DNA of 64,000 nt from positions 186,001-250,000 of the forward strand of contig OX044352.1 in assembly GCA_943846655.1 (NCBI GenBank). The letters are read 5' to 3'. The position numbers and the translations under genes are program-made. The stretch is from Porticoccus sp002390525 (GTDB taxonomy: Bacteria; Pseudomonadota; Gammaproteobacteria; Pseudomonadales; Porticoccaceae). Position 1 is the first letter of the stretch. Every line of letters starts with the position of its first letter. The notes under the pieces were generated by a model. That model was not told the DNA's origin. It searched no databases and saw only the letters and a program-made list of their open reading frames with translations. Positions 34,639 through 45,015 of this stretch are shown piece by piece.

Positions 34639-36546
34639 CTATGACTCTTTTGCAGGTCCACGAACAACGCTAACATTATCCGATTTCTTATTTTTTTCTA
34701 TAACGGAGGTACTATTATTAGCACTATTATCCCAGTCATAAGGAGGTCTAACTTTCTTTCTTTCCATTAAATCATCGACTTGTTCGGAATCAATAGTCTC
34801 ATAATCCATTAACGCATCCTTCATCGAATATAGGATGTCCTTGTTATCCTCAAGAATTTTAACAGAGCGTCTATAACAGTCATCTAGGAGCTTGCGTACT
34901 TCAATATCAATTTCTCTAGCAGTATCGGCAGAATAAATGGAGCCTGGAACGCCAGATGGTTGACCTTCTTCTTCGCCATACAAAACAGGACCCATTTTAT
35001 CTGACAAACCCCAGCGACTAACCATATTTCTCGCCATCTGTGTAGCCCTTTCAATATCATTCGAAGCTCCAGTTGTTACTCCTTCCTCACCATGAATTAG
35101 TTCTTCTGCTATTCTACCGCCAAATAAGCTACAAAGCTGACTCTTCAGCTGAAGTTTGCTTAGACTATACTTGTCCTCTTCTGGAAGAAACTGCGTAACA
35201 CCAAGAGCTCGGCCACGAGGAATGATAGAAACTTTGTGAACTGGGTCGTGCTCAGGCATTAACCTTCCTATAATCGCATGCCCTGCTTCATGAAAAGCTG
35301 TATTTTCTTTTTCTTTCTCAGACATAACCATAGAACGACGCTCGGTACCCATCATTACCTTATCTCGAGCTTTTTCAAATTCTTCTCCGCTAACCAGCCT
35401 TCTATTGGCTCTTGCAGAGAACAATGCTGCCTCGTTTATCAAATTAGCTAAATCTGCACCGGAAAAACCAGGTGTTCCTCGAGCAATAACACCTAAATCA
35501 ACTTTATCATCTAAAGGAACTTTTTTAGCATGCACCTTAAGTATTTGCTCTCTGCCTCGAATATCCGGTAAACCTACATAGACTTGTCGGTCGAATCTTC
35601 CAGGTCGCAACAGAGCCTTATCAAGAACATCTGGGCGATTCGTAGCAGCAATAACAATTATTCCTTCATTACCCTCAAAACCATCCATTTCTACTAGTAG
35701 TTGGTTTAATGTTTGCTCTCTCTCGTCGTTACCACCACCATGACCACCACCACGATGTCGACCTACAGCATCAATTTCATCAATAAAAATAATGCATGGA
35801 GCTTGTTTTTTTGCCTGCTCAAACATATCTCTTACACGCGAAGCTCCAACACCAACAAACATTTCTACGAAATCTGAACCCGCAATTGAAAAGAATGGAA
35901 CTTTAGCTTCACCAGCAATGGCTTTGGCCAAAAGAGTTTTACCCGTACCAGGAGGACCGACCATAAGCACTCCCTGAGGAATTCGACCACCAAGTCTTTG
36001 GAATCGTGTGGGATCCCGTAAAAAATCAACAAGCTCATGAACCTCTTCTTTAGCTTCATCCACACCGGCTACATCACTAAAGGTAGTATTGATTTGGTCA
36101 GGAGCAAGAAGTCTAGCTTTACTCTTTCCAAAACCCATCGGGCCGCCTCGACCACCTGCACCCCCTTGCATTTGACGCATGAAAAACATGAATATTGCTA
36201 GTATTAGTAAAATAGGAAAAGATGCGACTAGCAGCTGACTCCAGAGACTTTGCTGTTCAGGATCCTGTCCTATGACATCAACACGATTATCAAGAAGATC
36301 TCCCATCAAGCCATCATCAGAAACGGCGGGTCTTGTCGTTTTGAAAGCCGTTCGGTCTTTTCTAAGACCTTCGATTATAGAACCCTTAACTACGATACTT
36401 TCAATATCTCCACGCTGAACATCTTCAACAAATGTTGAGTAATTAATCATTTTATCTGGTTCTGAAGGTCCAAAGTTTTGAAAGACAGACATCAAAATTG
36501 CAGCGATGATAAGCCATAAAAAAATATTTTTTACCGTATCATTCAA
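34639..36546 (-). CDS. ftsH: ATP-dependent zinc metalloprotease FtsH
   Basis: A membrane-bound AAA+ protease that degrades misfolded membrane proteins and regulators such as sigma-32. Two membrane helices (about residues 8-24 and 104-123) flank a small periplasmic domain. Walker A is GPPGTGKT (197-204), Walker B FIDEIDAVGR and the second region of homology ATNRPDVLDKALLRPGRFD. The zinc motif HEAGH lies near residue 420. Length (635 aa) is normal. The upstream gene is rlmE with a 66-nt gap, as usual. Confidence 0.97.
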   Translation of the reverse strand: MNDTVKNIFLWLIIAAILMSVFQNFGPSEPDKMINYSTFVEDVQRGDIESIVVKGSIIEGLRKDRTAFKTTRPAVSDDGLMGDLLDNRVDVIGQDPEQQSLWSQLLVASFPILLILAIFMFFMRQMQGGAGGRGGPMGFGKSKARLLAPDQINTTFSDVAGVDEAKEEVHELVDFLRDPTRFQRLGGRIPQGVLMVGPPGTGKTLLAKAIAGEAKVPFFSIAGSDFVEMFVGVGASRVRDMFEQAKKQAPCIIFIDEIDAVGRHRGGGHGGGNDEREQTLNQLLVEMDGFEGNEGIIVIAATNRPDVLDKALLRPGRFDRQVYVGLPDIRGREQILKVHAKKVPLDDKVDLGVIARGTPGFSGADLANLINEAALFSARANRRLVSGEEFEKARDKVMMGTERRSMVMSEKEKENTAFHEAGHAIIGRLMPEHDPVHKVSIIPRGRALGVTQFLPEEDKYSLSKLQLKSQLCSLFGGRIAEELIHGEEGVTTGASNDIERATQMARNMVSRWGLSDKMGPVLYGEEEGQPSGVPGSIYSADTAREIDIEVRKLLDDCYRRSVKILEDNKDILYSMKDALMDYETIDSEQVDDLMERKKVRPPYDWDNSANNSTSVIEKNKKSDNVSVVRGPAKES

Positions 36547-36612
36547 GGAAAAATCTCCATTTTAATTAGTTCGCGATGCAGACCTGAGTTATATCAGGTT
36601 ATATAAATTTTT

Positions 36613-37236
36613 TTATCTCTTAAAGTTTTTTGCAACAAAATATACTTCTCTTGAGCGTGATCTAGATGCATCTGGTTTTCTTGACATGACTCGTTTGAAC
36701 CTTTTTTTTAATTCAAGCATATACTGATCAAAACCTTCACCATGAAATACCTTAACTACAAAGTTTCCACCCGGTTTAAGGACTTTGCAAGCCATATCTA
36801 AGGCAAGTTCAATCAAGTACATAGCTTTTGTTTGATCAACACCTCTTATACCACTCATGTTTGGGGCCATATCAGAAATTACAAGGTCTACTAAATTATT
36901 ATCTAATAAATTAAGTATATTTTGAAGCACATCAGAGTTAGTAAAATCTCCCAACACAAAATCTACTTTATCAATAGGGTCCATCTTAAGTATGTCAGAG
37001 GCTACTATCTTACCTTCAGGCCCTACTAATTTTGCAGCCACCTGCGACCATCCTCCTGGAGCAGCACCAAGATCAACTACTATTAAACCTGGTTTAAAAA
37101 TTTTATCTTTTTGGTTAATTTCTATCAATTTATAACTAGCACGTGAACGATATCCATCCGTTTGTGCACGCTTAACATACTGATCCCTATGATGTTCTTG
37201 AAGCCATTTCTGACTACTTTTTGAATGAACTGCCAT
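36613..37236 (-). CDS. rlmE: 23S rRNA (uridine(2552)-2'-O)-methyltransferase
   Basis: It methylates U2552 in the A loop of the 50S subunit, a heat-shock-induced late assembly step. The SAM site is VVDLGAAPGGWSQVAA (about residues 54-69), followed by SDMAPNMSG and a KVFHGEGFDQY segment. The N-terminal DQYVKRAQTDGYRSRASYKL is the family signature. Length is 207 aa. It diverges from yhbY across a 192-nt spacer and is transcribed toward ftsH. Confidence 0.95.
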   Translation of the reverse strand: MAVHSKSSQKWLQEHHRDQYVKRAQTDGYRSRASYKLIEINQKDKIFKPGLIVVDLGAAPGGWSQVAAKLVGPEGKIVASDILKMDPIDKVDFVLGDFTNSDVLQNILNLLDNNLVDLVISDMAPNMSGIRGVDQTKAMYLIELALDMACKVLKPGGNFVVKVFHGEGFDQYMLELKKRFKRVMSRKPDASRSRSREVYFVAKNFKR

Positions 37237-37428
37237 ATCTACATACCGAAAGTATTAAATATAATGGGAATCTTTGTATTTTTATAGCATTATACTTGTA
37301 TTTTTGGGTATCAAAATAGTATTTAAAATATGGTCATCATTTCTACTAGTAATACAGATTTATTCTGCCAAATAAAAGGCTGTAATAACTATGCTAATGA
37401 CTACAGCAAACATTAAGAGTTTTGAAAA

Positions 37429-37731
37429 ATGAAAATTTCCAATGAGGACAAAAAACAACTCAGAAGACTAGGGCATAAAATAAATCCAGTTGTGACGGTA
37501 GCGACCAAAGGATTAAGTGAGAATGTTCTTGCTGAAATCGATAGAGCGCTTACAGATCATGAGTTGATAAAAATTAAACTCAGCAATAGCGATCGACAAT
37601 CGAGAGCTCATGTAATTGAAATAATTCGAGAAAAATGTGGTGCTGAAGTAGTTCAGTCTGTTGGCCATATTCTGTTATTACTAAAAAAATCAAACGACCC
37701 TAATCCCAAGTTATCAAACCTTATTCGATGA
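37429..37731 (+). CDS. yhbY: YhbY family RNA-binding (CRM-domain) protein
   Basis: A 100-aa CRM-domain protein that binds pre-50S particles. The GxxG-type loop region is GLSENVLAEIDRALTDHELIKIKL after LGHKINPVVTVATKG. The rest of the chain fits the alpha-beta CRM fold. It converges on greA with 18 nt between stops and is divergent to rlmE, the standard arrangement. Confidence 0.92.
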   Translation: MKISNEDKKQLRRLGHKINPVVTVATKGLSENVLAEIDRALTDHELIKIKLSNSDRQSRAHVIEIIREKCGAEVVQSVGHILLLLKKSNDPNPKLSNLIR

Positions 37732-37749
37732 TAAAAATATGTTGATCGA

Positions 37750-38226
37750 TTAAATATATCTCACATCATCAATTTCGTATTCAATGTCACCAGATGGAGT
37801 TTTCACCGTTACTATATCTCCTATTTCTTTTGCAATGACAGCTCTAGCAATAGGAGATTTATATGAAATTTTATTAAATTTAATATCAGATTCATCATCA
37901 CCTACTATTTGATAACAGACAGACTCATCTGTTTCTAAATTAATCATATTTACAGTACTACCGAAGATAACTTTGTCTCCAGGTGGCATTTGGCTGACAT
38001 CGATGATTTGAACATTACTAAATTTAGCTTCAATTTCTTGTATGCGGCCCTCAGCAAAGCCCTGTTGCTCTCTAGCTGCGTGATATTCAGCATTTTCTTT
38101 GAGATCACCATGTGCTCGAGCTTCTGCAATTGCAGCAATAATTCTAGGGCGTTCAACTTTTTTTAAATTATCAAGCTCAGTGCGGAGTTTTTCAAATCCA
38201 ATAGATGTCATGGGTATTTTACTCAT
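37750..38226 (-). CDS. greA: Transcription elongation factor GreA
   Basis: It rescues backtracked RNA polymerase by stimulating transcript cleavage. The 158-aa chain has the long N-terminal coiled coil (RPRIIAAIAEARAHGDLKEN AEYHA, the acidic tip included) and a C-terminal FKBP-like domain with SPIARAVIAKEIGDIVTVKTP. Length is that of GreA. Its ATG overlaps the carB stop by 4 nt, so translation is coupled to carB. Confidence 0.96.
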   Translation of the reverse strand: MSKIPMTSIGFEKLRTELDNLKKVERPRIIAAIAEARAHGDLKENAEYHAAREQQGFAEGRIQEIEAKFSNVQIIDVSQMPPGDKVIFGSTVNMINLETDESVCYQIVGDDESDIKFNKISYKSPIARAVIAKEIGDIVTVKTPSGDIEYEIDDVRYI

Positions 38227-41200
38227 TTATCACCCCTAAGATGAAGTTTTTGAAGTTTATTAACCTTTATCTCATCTTTAATTTTTAAGGCCATACATAC
38301 TGCCTCTCCTCCAGTTAAGGTTGTTGTGTAGTACACACCATGCTGCTCTGCACTGGACCGAATGGTTGCAGAAGCTGCAATGGCTTGACGACCTTCAGTA
38401 GTATTAATAATTAAGCTGATTTTATCATTTTTAATCATATCAACAATGTGAGGGCGACCCTCTTGAACTTTGTTGATATGCTCCACAGTATAGCCAGCCT
38501 CATTCAATATTTTTAATGTTCCTGTTGTTGCCATCAAATCAAAACCTGCTTTTATTAGGTCGCTAGCAACTTTTACTATACCACTTTTATCTGGATTTCG
38601 TACGCTTAGAAATGCTGTACCCGCTGAGGGTAAAGGATTGCTAGCTGCGAGTTCTGCTTTTGCATAGGCTTCCGCAAAAGTTTGACTGACACCCATGACC
38701 TCTCCTGTAGATTTCATTTCTGGACCAAGAATAGGATCTATTCCAGGAAATTTATTAAATGGTAATACAGCCTCTTTAACACTGAAAAAATCGGGTGTTA
38801 TTTCTTCAGTGAACGCTTGGTCCTCTAAGGAAATATCAACCATACAACGAGCGGCTATTTTAGCCAAGGAGGCTCCTATACATTTGGAAACAAAAGGTAC
38901 AGTTCTTGAAGCACGAGGATTTACCTCGATAACGTAAATTTTATCGTTCTGCCATGCTAACTGAACATTCATAAGGCCTTTTACCTTTAGTTCCACAGCC
39001 ATAGTTTTAACAATTTCTCGCATCTCATTCTGAATATGCTCGGGAAGACTATATGGTGGCAAGGAACAGGCGGAGTCACCAGAGTGAATTCCAGCTTGTT
39101 CTATATGTTGCATTATTGCTCCGATGACTACACGTTTACCATCAGAAACAGCATCAATATCAACTTCAATTGCAGAAGATAAAAAATAATCTAACAATAT
39201 AGGGGAGCCGTCTGAAACTTTTATAGCGCTCTCCATATATTGAGACAACTCATTTTCTCCATAGACAATTTCCATAGCTCTGCCACCCAGCACATAAGAT
39301 GGCCGAACAACTAGGGGGTAGCTAATTCTTGCAGCCGCATTTATTGCCTCTTCCATAGAACGGACGATTGCATTTGGAGGTTGTAGGAGTTTTAATTTTT
39401 CTATCATTTTTTGGAACCGCTCTCGGTCCTCTGCTAGATCTATAGCATCAGGTGTTGTTCCTATAATAGGTACACCATGATCTTCAAGTGCTTGTGCTAA
39501 TTTAAGGGGAGTTTGTCCACCAAATTGAACAATTACACCTTTAGGATTTTCAATATTAATAATTTCTAATACATCTTCTAAAGTTACTGGCTCGAAATAT
39601 AATCTATCGGAGGTATCGTAATCAGTAGAGACTGTTTCTGGGTTACAATTAACCATAATTGTTTCATAGCCCTCTTCACGCATTGCTAGAGCAGCGTGAA
39701 CACAGCAATAGTCAAATTCTATACCTTGTCCAATTCGATTGGGCCCTCCGCCTAAAACTAAAATTTTATCTTTATTTGATGGATCTGCTTCACACTCTTC
39801 ATCATAAGAAGAGTACATATAAGCTGAGGCAGTAGAAAACTCTGCCGCGCATGTGTCTACTCGCTTATATACAGGTCTTACTTTTGAGGCGTAACGAAAC
39901 TCTCTAAAACTTTTTTCAGTAACTTTCAGTAGTTGAGATAGGCGTTTATCAGAAAATCCTTTTTGCTTAAGTCGATATAATTTTTCTTTATCCAGAGAGC
40001 GCATAGATAGTTTACTAATAATATTTTCTTCGTTGATTAGATCCTGTATCTGGGATAAGAACCAAGGGTCAATAAATGTTAAGTTGAAAACTTCAGTTAT
40101 ATCCATACCTGCTCGAAAGGCATCTCCAACATACCATATACGCTCAGATCCAGGAACTTTAAGCTGGTATCGAAGTTCAGATAAATTATCTTTTGAGAAA
40201 AAATTTATTTTTTCCTCGAGGCCTGCCGAGCCCACCTCTAATCCTCTTAGTGCTTTATGAAATGATTCCTGAAAATTTCGACCAATAGCCATAACTTCCC
40301 CAACCGACTTCATTTGTGTAGTAAGCCTAGAACTAGCTTGATCAAATTTTTCAAAAGCAAATCGTGGAATTTTTGTAACTACATAATCAATACTAGGTTC
40401 AAAGGATGCGGGGGTCGAACCTGCAGTAATATCATTAAGAAGCTCGTCTAATGTAAAGCCAACTGCAAGCTTTGCCGCAATCTTGGCAATTGGAAAACCT
40501 GTGGCTTTTGATGCTAAAGCAGATGATCGGGAAACCCTTGGATTCATCTCAATAACAACCATTCTTCCATTAACGGGATTCACGGCGAACTGGACATTAG
40601 AGCCGCCTGTTTCCACACCTATTTCACGTAATACTGCAATAGAAGCATTACGCATAATTTGATACTCTTTATCTGTGAGCGTCTGGGCGGGCGCAACAGT
40701 AATAGAATCTCCTGTATGAACGCCCATTGGATCAAGATTCTCAATAGAACAAATAATGATGCAGTTATCTTTTTGGTCTCTCACAACCTCCATTTCAAAT
40801 TCTTTCCATCCAAGTAAGGATTCATCAATTAATAATTCATTGGTTGGAGATAACTCTAATCCGCGCTGACATATCTCAATAAACTCCTCTCGGTTATAGG
40901 CAATACCTCCACCGGATCCACCCATAGTAAAAGATGGTCTTATAATGCATGGATAGCCAAAAATATCTGGAGCCGTAAGCGCCTCCTCCAAGGTATGGAC
41001 GATTATGGCTCTTGCGGTCTCTAAACCAATTTTTTTCATTGCGATAGCGAAAAGGCTACGATCTTCAGCTTTATTTATTGCATCTTGATCAGCACCAATC
41101 ATTTCAACACTGTTTTGCTCTAAAATACCTTCTCGAAATAAATCTAAGGCGCAATTAAGTGCTGTTTGGCCACCCATTGTAGGAAGCAAGGCATCAGGTT

Positions 41201-41444
41201 TCTCCTCCTCAATAATCTTTGAAACGGTCCGCCACTCTAATGGCTCTATATAGGTGGAATCTGCCATAGATGGGTCAGTCATAATCGTAGCGGGATTGGA
41301 ATTCACCAGAATGACTCGAAACCCCTCCTCTTTCAGAGCTTTACATGCCTGAGCCCCAGAATAATCAAACTCGCAAGCTTGACCTATAACGATAGGCCCA
41401 GCTCCTAGAATTAAAATACTTTTAATATCATTTCTTTTTGGCAT
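38223..41444 (-). CDS. carB: Carbamoyl-phosphate synthase, large subunit
   Basis: It makes carbamoyl phosphate for arginine and pyrimidine synthesis from glutamine-derived ammonia, bicarbonate and 2 ATP. At 1073 aa it equals E. coli CarB in length. The two homologous ATP-grasp halves each have a synthetase signature (YPCIIRPSFTMGGSGGGIAY near 170; YPLVVRPSYVLGGRAMEIVY in the second half). An allosteric C-terminal domain follows, with TTGTLKILNEAGY. It follows carA after 6 nt. Confidence 0.98.
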   Translation of the reverse strand: MPKRNDIKSILILGAGPIVIGQACEFDYSGAQACKALKEEGFRVILVNSNPATIMTDPSMADSTYIEPLEWRTVSKIIEEEKPDALLPTMGGQTALNCALDLFREGILEQNSVEMIGADQDAINKAEDRSLFAIAMKKIGLETARAIIVHTLEEALTAPDIFGYPCIIRPSFTMGGSGGGIAYNREEFIEICQRGLELSPTNELLIDESLLGWKEFEMEVVRDQKDNCIIICSIENLDPMGVHTGDSITVAPAQTLTDKEYQIMRNASIAVLREIGVETGGSNVQFAVNPVNGRMVVIEMNPRVSRSSALASKATGFPIAKIAAKLAVGFTLDELLNDITAGSTPASFEPSIDYVVTKIPRFAFEKFDQASSRLTTQMKSVGEVMAIGRNFQESFHKALRGLEVGSAGLEEKINFFSKDNLSELRYQLKVPGSERIWYVGDAFRAGMDITEVFNLTFIDPWFLSQIQDLINEENIISKLSMRSLDKEKLYRLKQKGFSDKRLSQLLKVTEKSFREFRYASKVRPVYKRVDTCAAEFSTASAYMYSSYDEECEADPSNKDKILVLGGGPNRIGQGIEFDYCCVHAALAMREEGYETIMVNCNPETVSTDYDTSDRLYFEPVTLEDVLEIINIENPKGVIVQFGGQTPLKLAQALEDHGVPIIGTTPDAIDLAEDRERFQKMIEKLKLLQPPNAIVRSMEEAINAAARISYPLVVRPSYVLGGRAMEIVYGENELSQYMESAIKVSDGSPILLDYFLSSAIEVDIDAVSDGKRVVIGAIMQHIEQAGIHSGDSACSLPPYSLPEHIQNEMREIVKTMAVELKVKGLMNVQLAWQNDKIYVIEVNPRASRTVPFVSKCIGASLAKIAARCMVDISLEDQAFTEEITPDFFSVKEAVLPFNKFPGIDPILGPEMKSTGEVMGVSQTFAEAYAKAELAASNPLPSAGTAFLSVRNPDKSGIVKVASDLIKAGFDLMATTGTLKILNEAGYTVEHINKVQEGRPHIVDMIKNDKISLIINTTEGRQAIAASATIRSSAEQHGVYYTTTLTGGEAVCMALKIKDEIKVNKLQKLHLRGDK

Positions 41445-41450
41445 AGATTA

Positions 41451-42605
41451 TCAATTCTTCATATTTCTATTAGAGTAGTTTTTTATCAGCTCAAAAAAAT
41501 GGTCAAACAAAGGTGCTGCGTCATGGGGTCCAGGGCTAGCCTCAGGGTGCCCCTGAAAACCGAATGCTGGTTTATCTATACGGTGCACTCCTTGAATAGA
41601 CCCATCAAATAATGATACATGTGTGACACAAAGATTGTCTGGAATGGTTGGCTCGTCTATAGAAAACCCATGATTTTGGCTGGTAATCATAACTTTTTTT
41701 GTTTCGACGTCTTTAACAGGATGATTGGCTCCATGATGACCAAATTTCATTTTTAAGGTTTTGGCGCCACTTGCCAAAGCTAAAAGCTGATGGCCTAAAC
41801 AAATTCCAAATATGGGGATATTGATTTCTAATAGCTGTTTTATAGCCTCGATGGCATAAGTGCAAGGCTGCGGATCCCCTGGCCCGTTAGAAAGAAATAC
41901 TCCATCAGGGTTCATGTCTAAAACTTCACGTGCTGGGGTTTCAGCAGGAACTATTATCAACTCAGCGCCTCGGTCAACAAGCATTCTTAAGATGTTTCTT
42001 TTAACACCAAAATCATAAACTACTACTTTGTAAATCGCTGCATTTATACTTTGATAACCTAGATTTAATCTCCAAGAACCCTCTGTCCATTTGGATATGG
42101 AAGCAGTAGTGACTTCTTTGGCAAGATCTACTCCTTTCAAGCCAATAAATTTACATGCCATCTTGAGTGCTATTTTTTCGTCAATATCACCAGTCATTAT
42201 GCAGCCACTTAAGGATCCTTTTTCCCTGAGAATACGGGTTAATTTGCGAGTATCGATATTTGCAATTCCCAAGACGTTTTTTTCTTTTAGGTATTCATCG
42301 AGTGCCTTTTCTGATCTAAAATTACTTAATAATATTGGCAGATCTCTTATTACGAGACCGTTTGCCCAAATCTTTGATGACTCCTCATCCTCAGCGTTTG
42401 TACCTGTATTACCGATGTGAGGATTAGTAAAAGTTATGATTTGTCTAGCATAGGAAGGGTCGGTAAGAATTTCTTGGTAACCGGTCATTGATGTATTGAA
42501 GACTACTTCGCCAGTGGAATAGCCTTTAGCACCGATGGATTTCCCTTTAAATATTGTGCCATCTTGGAGGACTAAGATAGCTGCCTGATATTGATCGGCG
42601 TTCAA
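41451..42605 (-). CDS. carA: Carbamoyl-phosphate synthase, small subunit
   Basis: The glutaminase subunit that supplies ammonia to CarB. The class I amidotransferase triad is visible: Cys in FGICLGHQLLALA, and His and Glu in GFQGHPEASPGPHD near the C-terminus. The N-terminal domain carries VVFNTSMTGYQEILTDPSY, the family signature. Length is 384 aa. The start codon is TTG with a GGAGG ribosome site 5 nt upstream. The 228-nt spacer to dapB contains no recognisable leader peptide. Confidence 0.97.
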   Translation of the reverse strand: MNADQYQAAILVLQDGTIFKGKSIGAKGYSTGEVVFNTSMTGYQEILTDPSYARQIITFTNPHIGNTGTNAEDEESSKIWANGLVIRDLPILLSNFRSEKALDEYLKEKNVLGIANIDTRKLTRILREKGSLSGCIMTGDIDEKIALKMACKFIGLKGVDLAKEVTTASISKWTEGSWRLNLGYQSINAAIYKVVVYDFGVKRNILRMLVDRGAELIIVPAETPAREVLDMNPDGVFLSNGPGDPQPCTYAIEAIKQLLEINIPIFGICLGHQLLALASGAKTLKMKFGHHGANHPVKDVETKKVMITSQNHGFSIDEPTIPDNLCVTHVSLFDGSIQGVHRIDKPAFGFQGHPEASPGPHDAAPLFDHFFELIKNYSNRNMKN

Positions 42606-42833
42606 TGCAACCTCCTTAACGACAAAAAATTAAATTTAAATTTATTCGATAGCTAACAACTCTGGAAAATATTATCCAGCAAAAAATGAGATGAAACTAA
42701 CGGTCTCACCCCACTCTGTATATACTAGATTTAAATTGCCTAATGTCTGGCTATTAAGTACAAATAAATTTGAGAATATTTTAGGCGAACCATGGCAGGC
42801 TGTCCAGAGAATCCCAACTCAAAAAACGACTTA

Positions 42834-43649
42834 TCATTTGAGGCCAAGTACATCTTGCATATCATAGACACCATTTTTTTTACTAGATATCCAATTAGCA
42901 GCTTTAACTGCACCTCTAGCAAATGACATTCGACTGGAGGCTTTATGAGTGATTTCGATTCTCTCTCCATCTGAAGCAAAAGTTACAGTATGGTCTCCCA
43001 CGATATCCCCGGCTCTTAGCGTTGAAAAACCAATCGTATTTTTAGATCTCTTGCCAGTCTGGCCTTCTCGCCCGTATACCGCCACATCGTCAAAATTCAA
43101 GCCTAATGATTCAGCAATTATTTCACCCATATTCAAAGCAGTTCCTGATGGCGCATCTATTTTATTTTTATGATGGGCCTCAGAAATCTCTATATCTACC
43201 TCTTGCCCCAAAACTTGAGCTGCAAGATCAATTAATCCAAAACACAAATTCACCCCTGTACTAAAATTAGATGCAATACATAATGCAGATTGTCTCGAAG
43301 CAGACGTTAATTGTTGTTTTTGATTATCGTCAAAGCCAGTTGTACCAATCACCATGCCTTTGCTGTGCTCTTTACAAATTTGTGAATTAACAAGGGATGC
43401 TTCAATTGAACTAAAATCAATTAGTACATCAAAATCATGCAAGACATTAAGCAGGTTATCAGTTACTGTTATACCCGTGTCAGAGATTCCAATAAGATTA
43501 CCCGCATCAGAATCTATCAAGGAACTGCCAGGTCTTACAATGGCTGCGCCCAGCTTAACCGAATCATTATTAATTACAGCTTCTATAAGCGACCGACCCA
43601 TTCTTCCAGCGGCACCGTATACAGCAACTCTAATGGAATTATTTTTCAT
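42834..43649 (-). CDS. dapB: 4-hydroxy-tetrahydrodipicolinate reductase
   Basis: It makes tetrahydrodipicolinate for lysine and diaminopimelate. The 271-aa chain opens with the Rossmann motif VYGAAGRMGRSLIEA. The catalytic histidine-lysine segment is EISEAHHKNKIDAPSGTA, the DapB signature. GERIEITHKASSRMSFARGAV closes the C-terminal domain. It sits between dnaJ and carA, as in Pseudomonas. Confidence 0.96.
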   Translation of the reverse strand: MKNNSIRVAVYGAAGRMGRSLIEAVINNDSVKLGAAIVRPGSSLIDSDAGNLIGISDTGITVTDNLLNVLHDFDVLIDFSSIEASLVNSQICKEHSKGMVIGTTGFDDNQKQQLTSASRQSALCIASNFSTGVNLCFGLIDLAAQVLGQEVDIEISEAHHKNKIDAPSGTALNMGEIIAESLGLNFDDVAVYGREGQTGKRSKNTIGFSTLRAGDIVGDHTVTFASDGERIEITHKASSRMSFARGAVKAANWISSKKNGVYDMQDVLGLK

Positions 43650-43747
43650 AATATCGATGATCTTATCAAAAGTTAATTAAATCAATTTACTTTGGTATTC
43701 TATAATAGACCTGTTGATACAGCTATATGTTTGTGATTTGCTCTAAA

Positions 43748-44863
43748 TTAGGGAGTGAAGCCGTCAAAAAACTTTTTTACACCCTTAAACCAAGAATCTC
43801 TTTTAGGTGAATTTTTTTCAAGACCCATACTATTCTGTAAATCACGAAGGATAGTTTTTTGCTTACTACTTAATTTTACAGGAGTCTCAAGAATCACCGT
43901 ACAATATAAATCGCCAACTCCAGCACTACGAACAGTTTTAACTCCCTTACCTTTGAGTCTAAATGTAGTTCCTGTTTGGGTTTCTTCTGGAACTTTTAAT
44001 TTTACAGGTCCATTCAAAGTTGGCACTTCAAGTTCATCACCAAGAATAGCACTGATTATGCTGATTGGTAGTTCACAGTGAAGATTACGTCCATCTCGTT
44101 GAAATAACTTATGTTTTTGAACATTCATTTGAACATATAGATCACCAGGGGGTCCGCCCTCGGGGCCAGCTTCTCCTTCTCCACTAAGACGTATACGATC
44201 ACCAGTATCAACTCCAAGTGGAACTTTAACTGAAAGAGTCTTATTTTCCTCTGTCCGACCTTGGCCACGACACGCACCACAAGGGTCACTTATAGTCGAA
44301 CCACGGCCATGGCATTTGGGACAAGCCTGCTGAACTGAGATAAAACCCTGCGACATTCTCACTTGGCCGTGTCCAGCACAAGTACCACAAGTTGTGGGAG
44401 AGGATCCCTTTTTACTACCAGACCCATCACATTCCTTACAAGAGCATAGTGTAGGTATTGTAATTTTTACTGTCTTGCCTTTTATCGCATCCTCTAGAGT
44501 CATATCTAAATTATATTGCAAATCTGACCCTCGCATAGGTCCAGGTCGACCTTGATTTCTGGCACCACCAAAAATATCGCCAAAGACATCACCAAAAATG
44601 TCACTAAAATTGCCATTAGGATCATGGCCACCGCCAGCTCCTGGTGCAGAATGCCCATATTGATCATAGGCCATTTTTTTCTCTTTATCGGAGAGAACTT
44701 CGTATGCTTCTGTAGCTTCTTTAAATAGATGATCTGCATCTTTATTGTCTGGATTTCGATCGGGATGATTCTTCATCGCTATACGACGGTAGGCTTTTTT
44801 TATATCTTGTTCAGGTGCATTTTTAGGTACACCCAGCACTTCATAATAATCTCGCTTCGACAT
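43748..44863 (-). CDS. dnaJ: Chaperone protein DnaJ
   Basis: A DnaK co-chaperone that delivers substrates and stimulates its ATPase. The J domain carries the HPD motif in NHPDRNPDN. A short Gly/Phe-rich linker follows, then four CxxCxGxG zinc-finger repeats (CKECDGSG, CGTCAGHG, CPKCHGRG, CGACRGQG), then two beta-sandwich substrate domains. Length is 371 aa. It lies downstream of dnaK with a hairpin in the 152-nt spacer. Confidence 0.97.
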   Translation of the reverse strand: MSKRDYYEVLGVPKNAPEQDIKKAYRRIAMKNHPDRNPDNKDADHLFKEATEAYEVLSDKEKKMAYDQYGHSAPGAGGGHDPNGNFSDIFGDVFGDIFGGARNQGRPGPMRGSDLQYNLDMTLEDAIKGKTVKITIPTLCSCKECDGSGSKKGSSPTTCGTCAGHGQVRMSQGFISVQQACPKCHGRGSTISDPCGACRGQGRTEENKTLSVKVPLGVDTGDRIRLSGEGEAGPEGGPPGDLYVQMNVQKHKLFQRDGRNLHCELPISIISAILGDELEVPTLNGPVKLKVPEETQTGTTFRLKGKGVKTVRSAGVGDLYCTVILETPVKLSSKQKTILRDLQNSMGLEKNSPKRDSWFKGVKKFFDGFTP

Positions 44864-44945
44864 GGGTAATCAACTTTTTAATAATTAATTTTTTTAGGAA
44901 AATTTAATGAGAACAATCTAATCATTTATCGTCTCTCTAATAAAT

Positions 44946-44973
44946 TAAAGCGCGATGTAAAAACCGCGCTTTA
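44946..44973 (-). terminator. Hairpin between dnaK and dnaJ, partial terminator
   Basis: A 9-bp stem TAAAGCGCG / CGCGCTTTA around a 10-nt loop, followed on the minus strand by a mixed T/A run (TTTATTA). It lies about 45 nt after the dnaK stop. It may lower dnaJ expression relative to dnaK rather than stop transcription fully. Confidence 0.55.
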
Positions 44974-45015
44974 GCTCTTGAGAAAGAAAATCAAAATTTT
45001 ACTTTCGTAAATTTT

